Source of the DNA: a virus
Virus record (IMG/VR): IMGVR_UViG_3300023176_001964
Location: 1 to 26,492 of that record
Direction: 5' to 3' (one strand)
DNA length: 26,492 bases
The translations under genes and the position numbers were made by a program. Shown piece by piece: positions 9,520 through 15,023 of the stretch. The notes beneath the pieces were generated by a model. That model was not told the DNA's origin. It saw nothing but the letters and a program-made list of their open reading frames with translations, and did no database searches. How positions within the stretch are numbered: position 1 is the stretch's first letter; every line of letters begins with the position of its first letter.

Positions 9520-9543
9520 ATTCGCTATTCGCAAATAGCGAAT
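9520..9543 (-). other. Perfect 10-bp hairpin filling the spacer between two tRNAs
   Basis: The 24 bases form a perfect inverted repeat: arm ATTCGCTATT (9520-9529), loop of 4, arm AATAGCGAAT (9534-9543). In the minus-strand RNA the loop is UGCG, a member of the UNCG tetraloop class closed by U-A. It extends from the discriminator base of tRNA-Ile to the base before the 5' end of tRNA-Met. There is no U-run after it, so a processing or spacing role is more likely than termination. Confidence 0.75.
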
Positions 9544-9614
9544 AGGAGTACTGGGAGTTGAACCCAGACTACCCCGTTATAAGCAGGGCGCTCTAACCAT
9601 TAAGCTATACTCCC
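9543..9614 (-). tRNA. trnI-UAU: tRNA-Ile (anticodon UAU)
   Basis: This 72-base tRNA has acceptor GGGAGTA/TACTCCT (first pair G-U). Its D arm is GCTTAATGGTTAGAGC. The anticodon stem CCCTG/CGGGG (one T-G pair) holds loop CTTATAA with anticodon TAT. The T arm is CTGGG/CCCAG with TTCAACT, and the discriminator is A. No CCA is encoded. It would decode AUA, a codon that AT-rich phage genes use and that GC-richer cyanobacterial hosts tend to avoid. It is the first tRNA transcribed in the cluster, 9 bases after the Phd-like gene ends. Confidence 0.92.
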
Positions 9615-9623
9615 GCAGATGAA

Positions 9624-9797
9624 CTACGATGCTTCGTTATTGTTCTCCATGTATATTCGATACAGTTCATCATCTGCTGGTATCATAACTGCTGCTGTTC
9701 CATCTTCCCTAACGATGCCTATTCGCTCTCCTTTTTCCACACGTTCTAGGAGAGCATCAAAGTTGTCTTCCCACTCTTTCAAAGTAAAAACTTCCAT
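9624..9797 (-). CDS. Phd/YefM-family antitoxin-like protein (orphan)
   Basis: This short gene encodes 57 residues from the ATG at 9797 to a TAG at 9624. It fits the Phd/YefM (prevent-host-death) N-terminal domain closely. FTLKEWEDNFDALLERVEKG (4-23) matches the V-S-x-x-E-x-x-x-N-F-x-x-L-L-x-x-V-x-x-G core, followed by ERIGIVREDG and TAAVMIPADDE, which correspond to the beta-hairpin GExxxITRxGxPxAVLVP. Family members bind operator DNA as dimers through this domain and use a longer C-terminal tail to neutralise a toxin such as Doc or a RelE-like enzyme. Here only about 14 residues follow the domain, so a toxin-binding tail is short or missing. Neither neighbouring small gene resembles a known toxin. 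It is in line with the sigma-70 promoter at 10040-10068 and is followed by the tRNAs. Likely roles are countering a host toxin or local DNA binding; both are inference. Confidence 0.8.
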   Translation of the reverse strand: MEVFTLKEWEDNFDALLERVEKGERIGIVREDGTAAVMIPADDELYRIYMENNNEAS

Positions 9798-9805
9798 AGT
9801 TGATT

Positions 9806-9813
9806 TATTTATC
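9806..9813 (-). promoter_or_regulatory. T4-type late promoter octamer (GATAAATA)
   Basis: GATAAATA overlaps the TGA stop of the upstream small gene (9812-9814) and ends 8 bases before the Phd-like ATG at 9797. A transcript from it would be almost leaderless. It could give the Phd-like gene and tRNAs late expression as well as early. Confidence 0.45.
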
Positions 9814-10015
9814 AGTACTCCTCACCTTGAATTGCCAGATCAGCATACTCAATTTGATCCTCATCAAGATTAGCAGTAACGACCTCAAGAACGTTCATAA
9901 ACTCTTGAACAGTTTCACACTCTACCATCTTTTCATTTCCCTCATCACTCAGGAGAAGGAAGGAGCGAGTGCAAACGTCGATCACGATGCCTTGAACGCA
10001 TTCGGTGTTGCTCAT
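9812..10015 (-). CDS. Small protein of unknown function read from a sigma-70 promoter
   Basis: The protein is 67 residues from the ATG at 10015 (MSNTECVQGIVIDV). The frame stays open to other ATGs at 10039 and 10051, which would give 71 or 79 residues. These upstream starts fall next to or inside the promoter at 10040-10068, so a transcript from it could only use 10015, giving a leader of about 18 bases. The first half looks like short beta strands (GIVIDV, SFLLLSDEG) and the second like a helix with an acidic end (VQEFMNVLEVV, then LDEDQIEYADLAIQGEEY). No family was recognised. The next gene is the Phd-like gene, 14 bases on. It has no visible toxin motif, so it is not called the toxin partner. 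Confidence 0.7.
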   Translation of the reverse strand: MSNTECVQGIVIDVCTRSFLLLSDEGNEKMVECETVQEFMNVLEVVTANLDEDQIEYADLAIQGEEY

Positions 10016-10039
10016 GGGTGTTCCGTTGATTACCCACAT

Positions 10040-10068
10040 ATTATAGGGCATCCGCGATGGGGTGTCAA
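10040..10068 (-). promoter_or_regulatory. Perfect consensus sigma-70 promoter
   Basis: On the minus strand TTGACA (10068-10063) is followed by a 17-base spacer and TATAAT (10045-10040), an exact match to both boxes at optimal spacing. Initiation is expected near 10033. It lies 22 bases past the stop of the collar-fibre gene and points at the small unknown gene, the Phd-like gene and the tRNAs. This is the only such promoter noticed in an intergenic gap here. Confidence 0.85.
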
Positions 10069-10089
10069 CTGTGCCGATTATGGAACTGG

Positions 10090-11502
10090 TCAGGTCTTCA
10101 TAATGAAAGCAAGAGCATAATATGGAGGTCTATTTTCGTGATAATCACTACCACCCTGAGAAGCAGTTGTGTTGTTGGAGTGGTTGACAGCATCACCAGA
10201 TCCATTACCTGCTTGGTCTTGACCACCACCAGGAGAGTTTGCTCTTGAATATGTGTGGTTGTGAGATGGCATCTCAGCAATCGTCAATTGATGAGCAACA
10301 CTACCACCAGTATTTCCTGGTGCATAGTTACCACTAATGGTACCGGTATCGGCATTAAATGTTACACCACTAGAACCATCACTATAAGCACCAACAATAA
10401 ACTTATCTCTTAAGTCTGGAGTACTATTAGTACCATCACAAAGGACCCAACCTGATGGAATTGCTGCAATCGTTCCAGACCACATAATAATTCCACCAGA
10501 AGGTACAGATGATCCAGCACCACCAGTTATTCCTTGAGTTCCTTGAGTTCCTGTCCCAGTTATTCCTTGAGTTCCATCAGTTCCCTGAGTTCCATCAGTT
10601 CCCTGAGCACCTGTTATTCCTTGAGCACCCTGAGTTCCGTCTCCACCATCAGTTCCCTGAGTTCCAGTTGTTCCCTGAGTTCCAGTTGTTCCCTGAGTTC
10701 CATTAGTACCTTGTGTTCCATTAGTGCCTTGTGTTCCTTGTGTCCCCTGAGCACCTTGTGCTCCCTGTATGCCCTGAATACCTTGAGTACCTTGAGTACC
10801 CTCATCACCAGAAATTCCTTGAATACCCTGAGTTCCTTGTGTCCCCTGAGCACCTTGTGCCCCCTGAGCACCTTGTGCTCCCTGGGCACCTTGAATACCT
10901 TGTATTCCTTGAGTCCCTTGAGTGCCCTGTACTCCTTGAGTCCCCTGTACTCCTTGAATTCCTTGGACACCTTGAAGAGCTGCTGTTGATATTTTCTCCC
11001 ATTTAACGCCACTAGCATCTCCGATTAGAACGGATGTTGCAGCACCAACATTACCATAAAAGTCTGTTAGAGTACTTTCTAACTCTAGGTTATTATTGAA
11101 TGTGGCGACACCAACCACATCAAGACCACCACCAGTAACTCTTAGACCAGATCTTGCTGTGGCAATACCGATTGAATCAACATTAACTACGTTTTCATAG
11201 GTAAGATCACCAAGAACAAATAAATCTCCCACAACTGTGGCGATACCACTAGCGTAAATATTTCTTGTAGTTAAATCGTCCCCTAAAGTAGCACCCCCTC
11301 CAGCACTGAGATTTGGCGCATGAAGAGTTCCCGAAACGAAAAGATCGTTTTCGAATGTACCAATTCCAGTGAAAAAGGATTGTTGAGAAACAGAAAGATT
11401 ACCTGTTATATCTACAGTCGTGCCAATACCTACTTTCTGCCCGCCAGTGGTAGTGTAATTTAATTTTTTAGCAACTTGAGCTAGTTCAAGTGGTATTGCC
11501 AT
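10090..11502 (-). CDS. Collagen-like tail fibre with C-terminal phage tail collar domain
   Basis: This 470-residue protein has three parts. Residues 1-177 form a beta-rich shaft with GIGT-type strands and a recurring linker (LESTLTDFYGNVGA to W168). Residues about 178-331 are an almost unbroken collagen-like G-x-Q array (GIQGVQGTQG type). Residues about 333-470 match the phage Tail Collar domain: GWVLCDGTNSTPDLRDKFIV at 351-370, AEMPSHNHTYS at 409-419, and the ending ENRPPYYALAFIMK. Collar domains of this kind occur in T4 gp12 and many fibre tips, where paired histidines can hold a metal ion; HNH at 414-416 could do so here. The protein is probably a trimeric short fibre or fibre tip that contacts the host. 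A late-promoter octamer precedes it, and no strong ribosome binding site was seen before the start. Confidence 0.88.
   Translation of the reverse strand: MAIPLELAQVAKKLNYTTTGGQKVGIGTTVDITGNLSVSQQSFFTGIGTFENDLFVSGTLHAPNLSAGGGATLGDDLTTRNIYASGIATVVGDLFVLGDLTYENVVNVDSIGIATARSGLRVTGGGLDVVGVATFNNNLELESTLTDFYGNVGAATSVLIGDASGVKWEKISTAALQGVQGIQGVQGTQGVQGTQGTQGIQGIQGAQGAQGAQGAQGAQGTQGTQGIQGISGDEGTQGTQGIQGIQGAQGAQGTQGTQGTNGTQGTNGTQGTTGTQGTTGTQGTDGGDGTQGAQGITGAQGTDGTQGTDGTQGITGTGTQGTQGITGGAGSSVPSGGIIMWSGTIAAIPSGWVLCDGTNSTPDLRDKFIVGAYSDGSSGVTFNADTGTISGNYAPGNTGGSVAHQLTIAEMPSHNHTYSRANSPGGGQDQAGNGSGDAVNHSNNTTASQGGSDYHENRPPYYALAFIMKT
10510..10971 (-). repeat. Collagen-like G-x-Q coding repeat
   Basis: About 460 bases encode roughly 50 consecutive Gly-x-y triplets, mostly G-T-Q, G-I-Q and G-A-Q. 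The 9-base units are repetitive enough to leave long open frames on both strands, which are not treated as genes. Confidence 0.9.
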
Positions 11503-11532
11503 CTACTAAATTACTTCATTTCCATTATTGAT

Positions 11533-11540
11533 TATTTATC
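11533..11540 (-). promoter_or_regulatory. T4-type late promoter octamer (GATAAATA)
   Basis: GATAAATA lies in the gap between the zinc-ribbon gene and the collar-fibre gene, 30 bases before the ATG at 11502. Confidence 0.55.
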
Positions 11541-11547
11541 ACAAGGA

Positions 11548-11703
11548 CTACCACTTCTTAACGGGGCAAGATTCCCATCCAATTCTCACTTTGAGTGGCA
11601 TGAAACAACCACATTTTTTACATTGTTTAGTTGGTTTGAAGAAATGCTCACATTGTAGGCATAGTTTCATTCTATCAATTGCTTGTCTATTTTCTTCAAC
11701 CAT
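11548..11703 (-). CDS. Small zinc-ribbon protein
   Basis: A 51-residue protein runs from the ATG at 11703 to a TAG at 11548. It has six cysteines in a metal-binding pattern: C15-x2-C18 in KLCLQCEHFF, C28-x2-C31-x-C33 in QCKKCGCFM, and C46 in ESCPVKKW at the end. This resembles small uncharacterised CxxC...CxxCGCF...CPxxKW proteins found in phages and bacteria (DUF6171-like, from memory), presumed to bind zinc. The role is unknown; an assembly or regulatory helper would fit. The start overlaps the end of the upstream 165-residue gene by 8 bases (ATGGTTGA), so the two are probably translationally coupled. High lysine content would also allow nucleic-acid binding, but nothing proves it. Confidence 0.78.
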   Translation of the reverse strand: MVEENRQAIDRMKLCLQCEHFFKPTKQCKKCGCFMPLKVRIGWESCPVKKW

Positions 11704-12193
11704 CCCCACTCAACTCCGCTTCTGCCTGTGCAAGAATATCATCATTTGGATCATATGTGTATGATATATTAGAAAGTATATCATCAATATTCAAACTATG
11801 CTCAGTAATATACTGTGAAACATTTCCCATCACAGCATCTTTTAACCTACTATCTCCATTTACTGCATAGTATTCTGCGAGAAGCATAATATCTCCACTA
11901 AGATATCTTCCCGTAGGAACTGAAGGCATTAGAGGACTAAAAGTAGTTGTAGTAATACCTACAGTAGTTGTTGCCTCTTCTTCCTTCCTAACAGATGTTC
12001 TTTGCTGTCCAACACTAATATCTGGATTTATAATACTATCGGATGAAACCAGAAAATCTGGATCATAATGAGAAACTGCATCATCAATATCTTCTAATGA
12101 TGCATTTGGTGGAATTGGTACTTTTGCCTTTGAATTATTCTCAAACTCAACGGTAATTTGTCCTGCGGAAATTTCTAAAATTGTATAGTTCAT
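11696..12193 (-). CDS. Acidic protein of unknown function in the fibre cluster
   Basis: This 165-residue protein was not recognised. The N-terminal 60 residues look like a small beta domain (YTILEISAGQITVEFENNSK), with an acidic segment EDIDDAVSHYDPDF. A low-complexity linker rich in Thr and Glu follows at about 69-92. The C-terminal half is helical (LSGDIMLLAEYYAV and DSRLKDAVMGNVSQYI) and ends in an acidic tail. It contains no signal peptide. It lies between the glycine-rich adhesin and the zinc-ribbon gene, overlapping the latter, and a late-promoter octamer precedes it. A tail-fibre assembly or chaperone role is possible from position alone, but the typical DW...LRDLP motif of the two chaperones nearby is absent. 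Confidence 0.75.
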   Translation of the reverse strand: MNYTILEISAGQITVEFENNSKAKVPIPPNASLEDIDDAVSHYDPDFLVSSDSIINPDISVGQQRTSVRKEEEATTTVGITTTTFSPLMPSVPTGRYLSGDIMLLAEYYAVNGDSRLKDAVMGNVSQYITEHSLNIDDILSNISYTYDPNDDILAQAEAELSGDG

Positions 12194-12214
12194 TATAAAT
12201 TAGTGCTTGTGTTG

Positions 12215-12222
12215 TATTTATT
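12215..12222 (-). promoter_or_regulatory. T4-type late promoter octamer (AATAAATA)
   Basis: AATAAATA lies just after the stop of the glycine-rich adhesin gene (TAA at 12222-12224) and 21 bases before the ATG at 12193. Confidence 0.55.
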
Positions 12223-13205
12223 TAAAATTCACCAGGCATCTGTGGAATTGGTGGTTCTGAATCGAGTACCGTTCGTCCTCCAAGAGTTCCTTGATTGATA
12301 AAATGAACAATACTGGAGAATTGATACTGAGGTCTCCTCTCATACAAATAACATCCAGCAAGACCACCTGCAGATCCTGCTGAACCATTAGTATAGTTTC
12401 CGTTAAATCCAGTATCTCCAGTATCTCCAGTATTACCATATGTACCACCAGTTCCACCATCTCCACCGTCACCAGCATTAGTTCCACCAGCACTACCAGA
12501 ATATCCTCCACCTGGGGTTGCGCCCGTATCAGATCCTGCACCATAACCACCATAACCACCATCTCCACCATCATAGTAGGTATATGCAGTAGATGGACAA
12601 AGCCATCTATTTCCACCTTCGGCACAACCGGAACCACTCACATATCCACCACTACAAGGAGCAGTATCTGAACAAGATTTTCCACAACAAACAGGACATG
12701 TACAAAGAGGATATGCATAATAAACTGTAGAAGTCGTATATCCCTGCCCACCAGTTCCACCAAGTCCTCCTGCTCCACCTCCGCCATAGATGGAACCTTG
12801 GTTGTCAATAAAAATTCCATTGCCCCTTGTATTAGGATTACCCCCATCAACATAAATGGCAGTTCCACCTTCACCTTGGATTTTGTTATAGTTAAGACCA
12901 ACATCGGGAGAACTTGCAGCTCTACCACCGCCACCTAATATTGTTCCTTTATTTAAAATATAGATTGTTCCTCTGTATCCAGGAACATATAAAGCAAACA
13001 CATAATTTGCATGATACTGAACATTTCCCCACGTATGAACACCAGCACCAACTGTTACACCACTATCAATGACTATTGTCTTTTGGTTATCACCATATAA
13101 AATGTCATTTGAAAATAAATTAGCAACATTTACATTAGTTGTATTACCAGTAATATGTGCGGTAAAGTTTGATGTTAGTGTAAATGGTATTGATCCTAAT
13201 GACAT
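12222..13205 (-). CDS. Glycine-rich gp38-like tail fibre adhesin with a cysteine cluster
   Basis: The 327-residue protein starts with a beta-rich attachment region (1-85) and then has several glycine runs: GGGGRAA near 91, GGGGAGGLGGTGGQG at 141-155, GGDGGYGGYGAG at 213-224, and others up to about 283. Such runs, separated by loops, resemble the polyglycine-II bundle of T-even and S16 gp38 adhesins, whose loops bind receptors. That comparison rests on composition, not alignment. An unusual insertion between residues 168 and 203 contains eight cysteines (C168, 170, 173, 174, 178, 184, 194, 203), with a ninth at 285. They could bind metal or form disulphides outside the cell. The C-terminal part (HFINQGTLGG, then PQMPGEF) closes the fold. 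The gene comes 2 bases after the stop of the preceding small structural gene. The protein is a good candidate for a host-range determinant. Confidence 0.75.
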   Translation of the reverse strand: MSLGSIPFTLTSNFTAHITGNTTNVNVANLFSNDILYGDNQKTIVIDSGVTVGAGVHTWGNVQYHANYVFALYVPGYRGTIYILNKGTILGGGGRAASSPDVGLNYNKIQGEGGTAIYVDGGNPNTRGNGIFIDNQGSIYGGGGAGGLGGTGGQGYTTSTVYYAYPLCTCPVCCGKSCSDTAPCSGGYVSGSGCAEGGNRWLCPSTAYTYYDGGDGGYGGYGAGSDTGATPGGGYSGSAGGTNAGDGGDGGTGGTYGNTGDTGDTGFNGNYTNGSAGSAGGLAGCYLYERRPQYQFSSIVHFINQGTLGGRTVLDSEPPIPQMPGEF

Positions 13206-13207
13206 TT

Positions 13208-13603
13208 TTAATAAACACCAGTACCAGTAATTAGAAATTCGTTAGATGCTATGCATAAAATGGTTGCAATCCCTCTTTGTGCTAGTGTTCTACTTCCTAT
13301 AGATGATGTGCCAGGAAGTCTTAATGTAATTCCAGATCCTGATGTAATAGCAAGAGGAGAACTAGTATCGTTATATATGAGAATACTTTCACCAGCAGAA
13401 AAAATATTTTGAGGTATAGTTACATTAGCACTCATTTTCACAATGGTTCCTGCATCAGAAGCTGTAAGCGTATAAGCAGATCCCTGTGAAGAAATTGATA
13501 GAGTTGCTCCTACTCCACCAGAAAGTCCTTGAATTCCTTGAACTCCCTGAAGACCTCCACCAACTTCTACCCAAGCACCATCTCTTCTAAGTTTAATGCC
13601 CAC
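13208..13603 (-). CDS. Short collagen-tipped virion protein (GTG start)
   Basis: The 131-residue protein starts at GTG (13603), chosen because a strong AAGGAGGT lies about 9 bases upstream. It opens MGIKLRRDGAWVEVGGG, followed by a very short collagen-like piece (LQGVQGIQGLSGG, 18-30). The remainder is a small beta-domain with the segments VTIPQNIFSAGESILIYND, GSGITLRLPG and LAQRGIATILCIAS (about 61-123). This C-terminal module recurs at the ends of cyanophage fibre proteins, so it is probably a fibre tip or small adhesin. It looks like a shortened version of longer collagen fibres. It is 14 bases after the upstream chaperone gene and 2 bases before the gp38-like gene. Confidence 0.78.
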   Translation of the reverse strand: MGIKLRRDGAWVEVGGGLQGVQGIQGLSGGVGATLSISSQGSAYTLTASDAGTIVKMSANVTIPQNIFSAGESILIYNDTSSPLAITSGSGITLRLPGTSSIGSRTLAQRGIATILCIASNEFLITGTGVY

Positions 13604-13617
13604 AACTACTTACCTCC

Positions 13618-13974
13618 TTATGGTTTCGTTGGCCAAATAACACCACTAATACCAAGTCTTGTAGTATTATCTAGTACGGGTGTTGAGTTATCTGGAAGGT
13701 CTCTAAGTGCCCGACGATATGCTAACTGCTCATCAGTTGGTGTTCTATCAGGAAGAACCCACCAGTCAGTTTCAGCAATGAGACGATCTCTTTCTTGACG
13801 TAGACGTCTCATTGGTTCTGCTGCTTTGAGTTCTTCTATTTTTGCATCTACTTGTGCTTTTGTTGGTTTTGGAATGTCTGATGATAACCATTGAATAGAA
13901 TTATAATCCTCACAATTAGTCATTCCCCAATTAGCATCTGGTGCAAGTTCTAATATTGCCTTAGTAATATCCAT
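13618..13974 (-). CDS. Tail fibre assembly chaperone (copy 2)
   Basis: The 118-residue protein has the C-terminal signature of phage tail-fibre assembly chaperones: a charged helix (TKAQVDAKIEELKAAEPMRR, about 38-57), then ERDRLIAETDWWVLPDRTP (61-79) and YRRALRDLP (86-94). Proteins of this type (Phage_tail_APC-like) help fibres fold or trimerise and are usually encoded right after the fibre they serve. Its start ATG overlaps the TAA of the upstream adhesin-like gene (TAATG), with GGAGGT 9 bases before it. It is a clear paralogue of the 127-residue protein at 15019-15402, sharing the EPM-x-RL...R-x-RL...DW and ALRDLP motifs. Its clients are probably the two adhesin-like proteins upstream, by position. 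Confidence 0.83.
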   Translation of the reverse strand: MDITKAILELAPDANWGMTNCEDYNSIQWLSSDIPKPTKAQVDAKIEELKAAEPMRRLRQERDRLIAETDWWVLPDRTPTDEQLAYRRALRDLPDNSTPVLDNTTRLGISGVIWPTKP

Positions 13975-14510
13975 TATCCTGAAACCTCCATTGCCATGAT
14001 ACTTGAAGATGGTTTGCCATCATATTCTCCAGCCAACTCTTGATTTGCCTGAGATGTATTGAGATAGACAACATTTGTGCTATATGATGCCATTTGTATT
14101 TTATATGTTACAGAAGATGTTGTTGCTGGGGAATCTAAGAATACAATTTGTGCAGGAACATTATGATATATTCCATAACTACTTGGGGGGTGAGTATTTA
14201 CAACTCTAGTTACACGGGGGCGAGTTCCATCTGCATCACCAAGATAGATATCTGTCGAATTTCGAACTAATCTTAATTTAGAATCGTAAGCAGTAGAAGC
14301 ACCAATATTCATATCGGCAATGATAAGTATTTTGTTGGATGAAGATTGGGGAGTAATTGTGACCGATAAACCACTATCTCCGAATGTAGATCCTGTCACA
14401 GAAGAACTATCACTTTTTATTGTTTGAACACACTGAATAATACCACCACCACTGGCACCAACAGGCAGTCCGTCTCTTGGATAAATTTTATTCGTTCTTA
14501 ATTCTGACAT
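13974..14510 (-). CDS. Small adhesin-like virion protein (paralogue B)
   Basis: The 178-residue protein begins MSELRTNKIYPRDGLPVG and has a short glycine linker (GASGGGIIQ), then a beta-sandwich-like body with LSVTITPQSSSNKILIIAD and PAQIVFLDSPATTSSVTYKI. It ends MEVSG. The 'SELRTNKI...G' opening is frequent in phage fibre proteins and probably attaches the module to the virion. It is paralogous to the next gene upstream (14510-14989), sharing the opening, the SITP/TITP...SSNKIL strand, the FLDSP-TT loop and the MEVSG end. Both ends use one-base TAATG overlaps. The body carries the variable part (TRPRVTRVVNTHPP), where receptor contact might lie. Confidence 0.78.
   Translation of the reverse strand: MSELRTNKIYPRDGLPVGASGGGIIQCVQTIKSDSSSVTGSTFGDSGLSVTITPQSSSNKILIIADMNIGASTAYDSKLRLVRNSTDIYLGDADGTRPRVTRVVNTHPPSSYGIYHNVPAQIVFLDSPATTSSVTYKIQMASYSTNVVYLNTSQANQELAGEYDGKPSSSIMAMEVSG
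13984..13989 (-). promoter_or_regulatory. Shine-Dalgarno GGAGGT inside the upstream gene's last codons
   Basis: GGAGGT is formed by the codons for Met-Glu-Val at the C-terminal MEVSG of the 178-residue protein. It is 9 bases before the chaperone ATG at 13974, which overlaps the TAA stop. Confidence 0.8.
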
Positions 14511-14989
14511 TATCCTGAGACCTCCATGAGTATCAAAGAAGAATTTCCACCATTTTCAGAAATTCTTACTCTAGTTCCAGAAGCCAAATAAAATTGAAGT
14601 TTGTATTGGACAGCAGAAGTTGTTGAAGGACTATCTAAAAACATCATTGATACTGGAACAACGCTATATACACCAGTTGTCCCATAATCGTAACTTCTGT
14701 GACGGGTACTGCATATTGTATTACCACCCCTATCAATTCTATAATGTGCGTGAAGATCTTGTACATTGTCACCAATAGTAGATAAAAAATGACAAGAGAC
14801 TAATATTTTACTACTGGAAAATTTTGGAGTTATTGATGCAGTAAGTGTGGTATCGGTCCAAGTCGTAGCAGTAGTTAATTCATCTTGGAATGTTATTTGA
14901 CTTTGGACAACCTGTATAATACCACCACCGCCACCAGTGGGAACACCAGTCGTTGGAATAATTCTATCTACTCTTAATTCAGAAGTCAT
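14510..14989 (-). CDS. Small adhesin-like virion protein (paralogue A)
   Basis: The 159-residue protein begins MTSELRVDRIIPTTGVPTGG with a five-glycine linker, then a beta-rich body with TASITPKFSSSKILVSCHFL and VSMMFLDSPSTTSAVQYKLQ, and ends MEVSG. It has the same plan as the 178-residue protein that follows and differs mostly in the central loops, as expected for duplicated receptor-binding proteins. A late-promoter octamer lies 26 bases upstream. No good Shine-Dalgarno was seen before this start, whereas its own last codons supply one for the next gene. Confidence 0.78.
   Translation of the reverse strand: MTSELRVDRIIPTTGVPTGGGGGIIQVVQSQITFQDELTTATTWTDTTLTASITPKFSSSKILVSCHFLSTIGDNVQDLHAHYRIDRGGNTICSTRHRSYDYGTTGVYSVVPVSMMFLDSPSTTSAVQYKLQFYLASGTRVRISENGGNSSLILMEVSG
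14520..14525 (-). promoter_or_regulatory. Shine-Dalgarno GGAGGT inside the upstream gene's last codons
   Basis: The MEVSG-coding end of the 159-residue gene contains GGAGGT, 9 bases before the ATG at 14510, which overlaps the TAA stop (TAATG). This is the same arrangement as at 13984-13989. Confidence 0.8.
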
Positions 14990-15015
14990 TTATCAAACAG
15001 GTTCAGTATAAATTT

Positions 15016-15023
15016 TATTTATT
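15016..15023 (-). promoter_or_regulatory. T4-type late promoter octamer (AATAAATA)
   Basis: AATAAATA overlaps the TAA stop of chaperone copy 1 (15019-15021) and is 26 bases before the ATG at 14989. Confidence 0.55.

Noticed and set aside
9520-9543. Rho-independent terminator between tRNAs
   Set aside because: The hairpin is perfect but not followed by a T-run on the minus strand, and tRNA-Met begins immediately after it.
9812-10015. Toxin partner of the Phd-like protein
   Set aside because: The 67-residue product shows no Doc, RelE/ParE or YoeB motifs, and its acidic C-terminal end is unlike those basic RNases.
10016-10051. Upstream ATG starts for the small gene (79- or 71-residue versions)
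   Set aside because: They lie within or directly against the -10 box and spacer of the sigma-70 promoter, so that transcript cannot include them. They remain possible only for read-through transcripts.
10534-10989. Long plus-strand and alternative minus-strand frames rich in Ser, Leu and Pro or in Lys, Val and Arg
   Set aside because: These are frame shadows of the 9-base collagen repeats, which avoid stop codons in several frames. The same applies to the frames at about 16360-18543.
12218-12934. Two minus-strand frames of 139 and 98 codons overlapping the glycine-rich adhesin
   Set aside because: They are the +1 shadow of glycine-rich codons. The 327-residue frame has clear fibre features and a tight junction with both neighbours.
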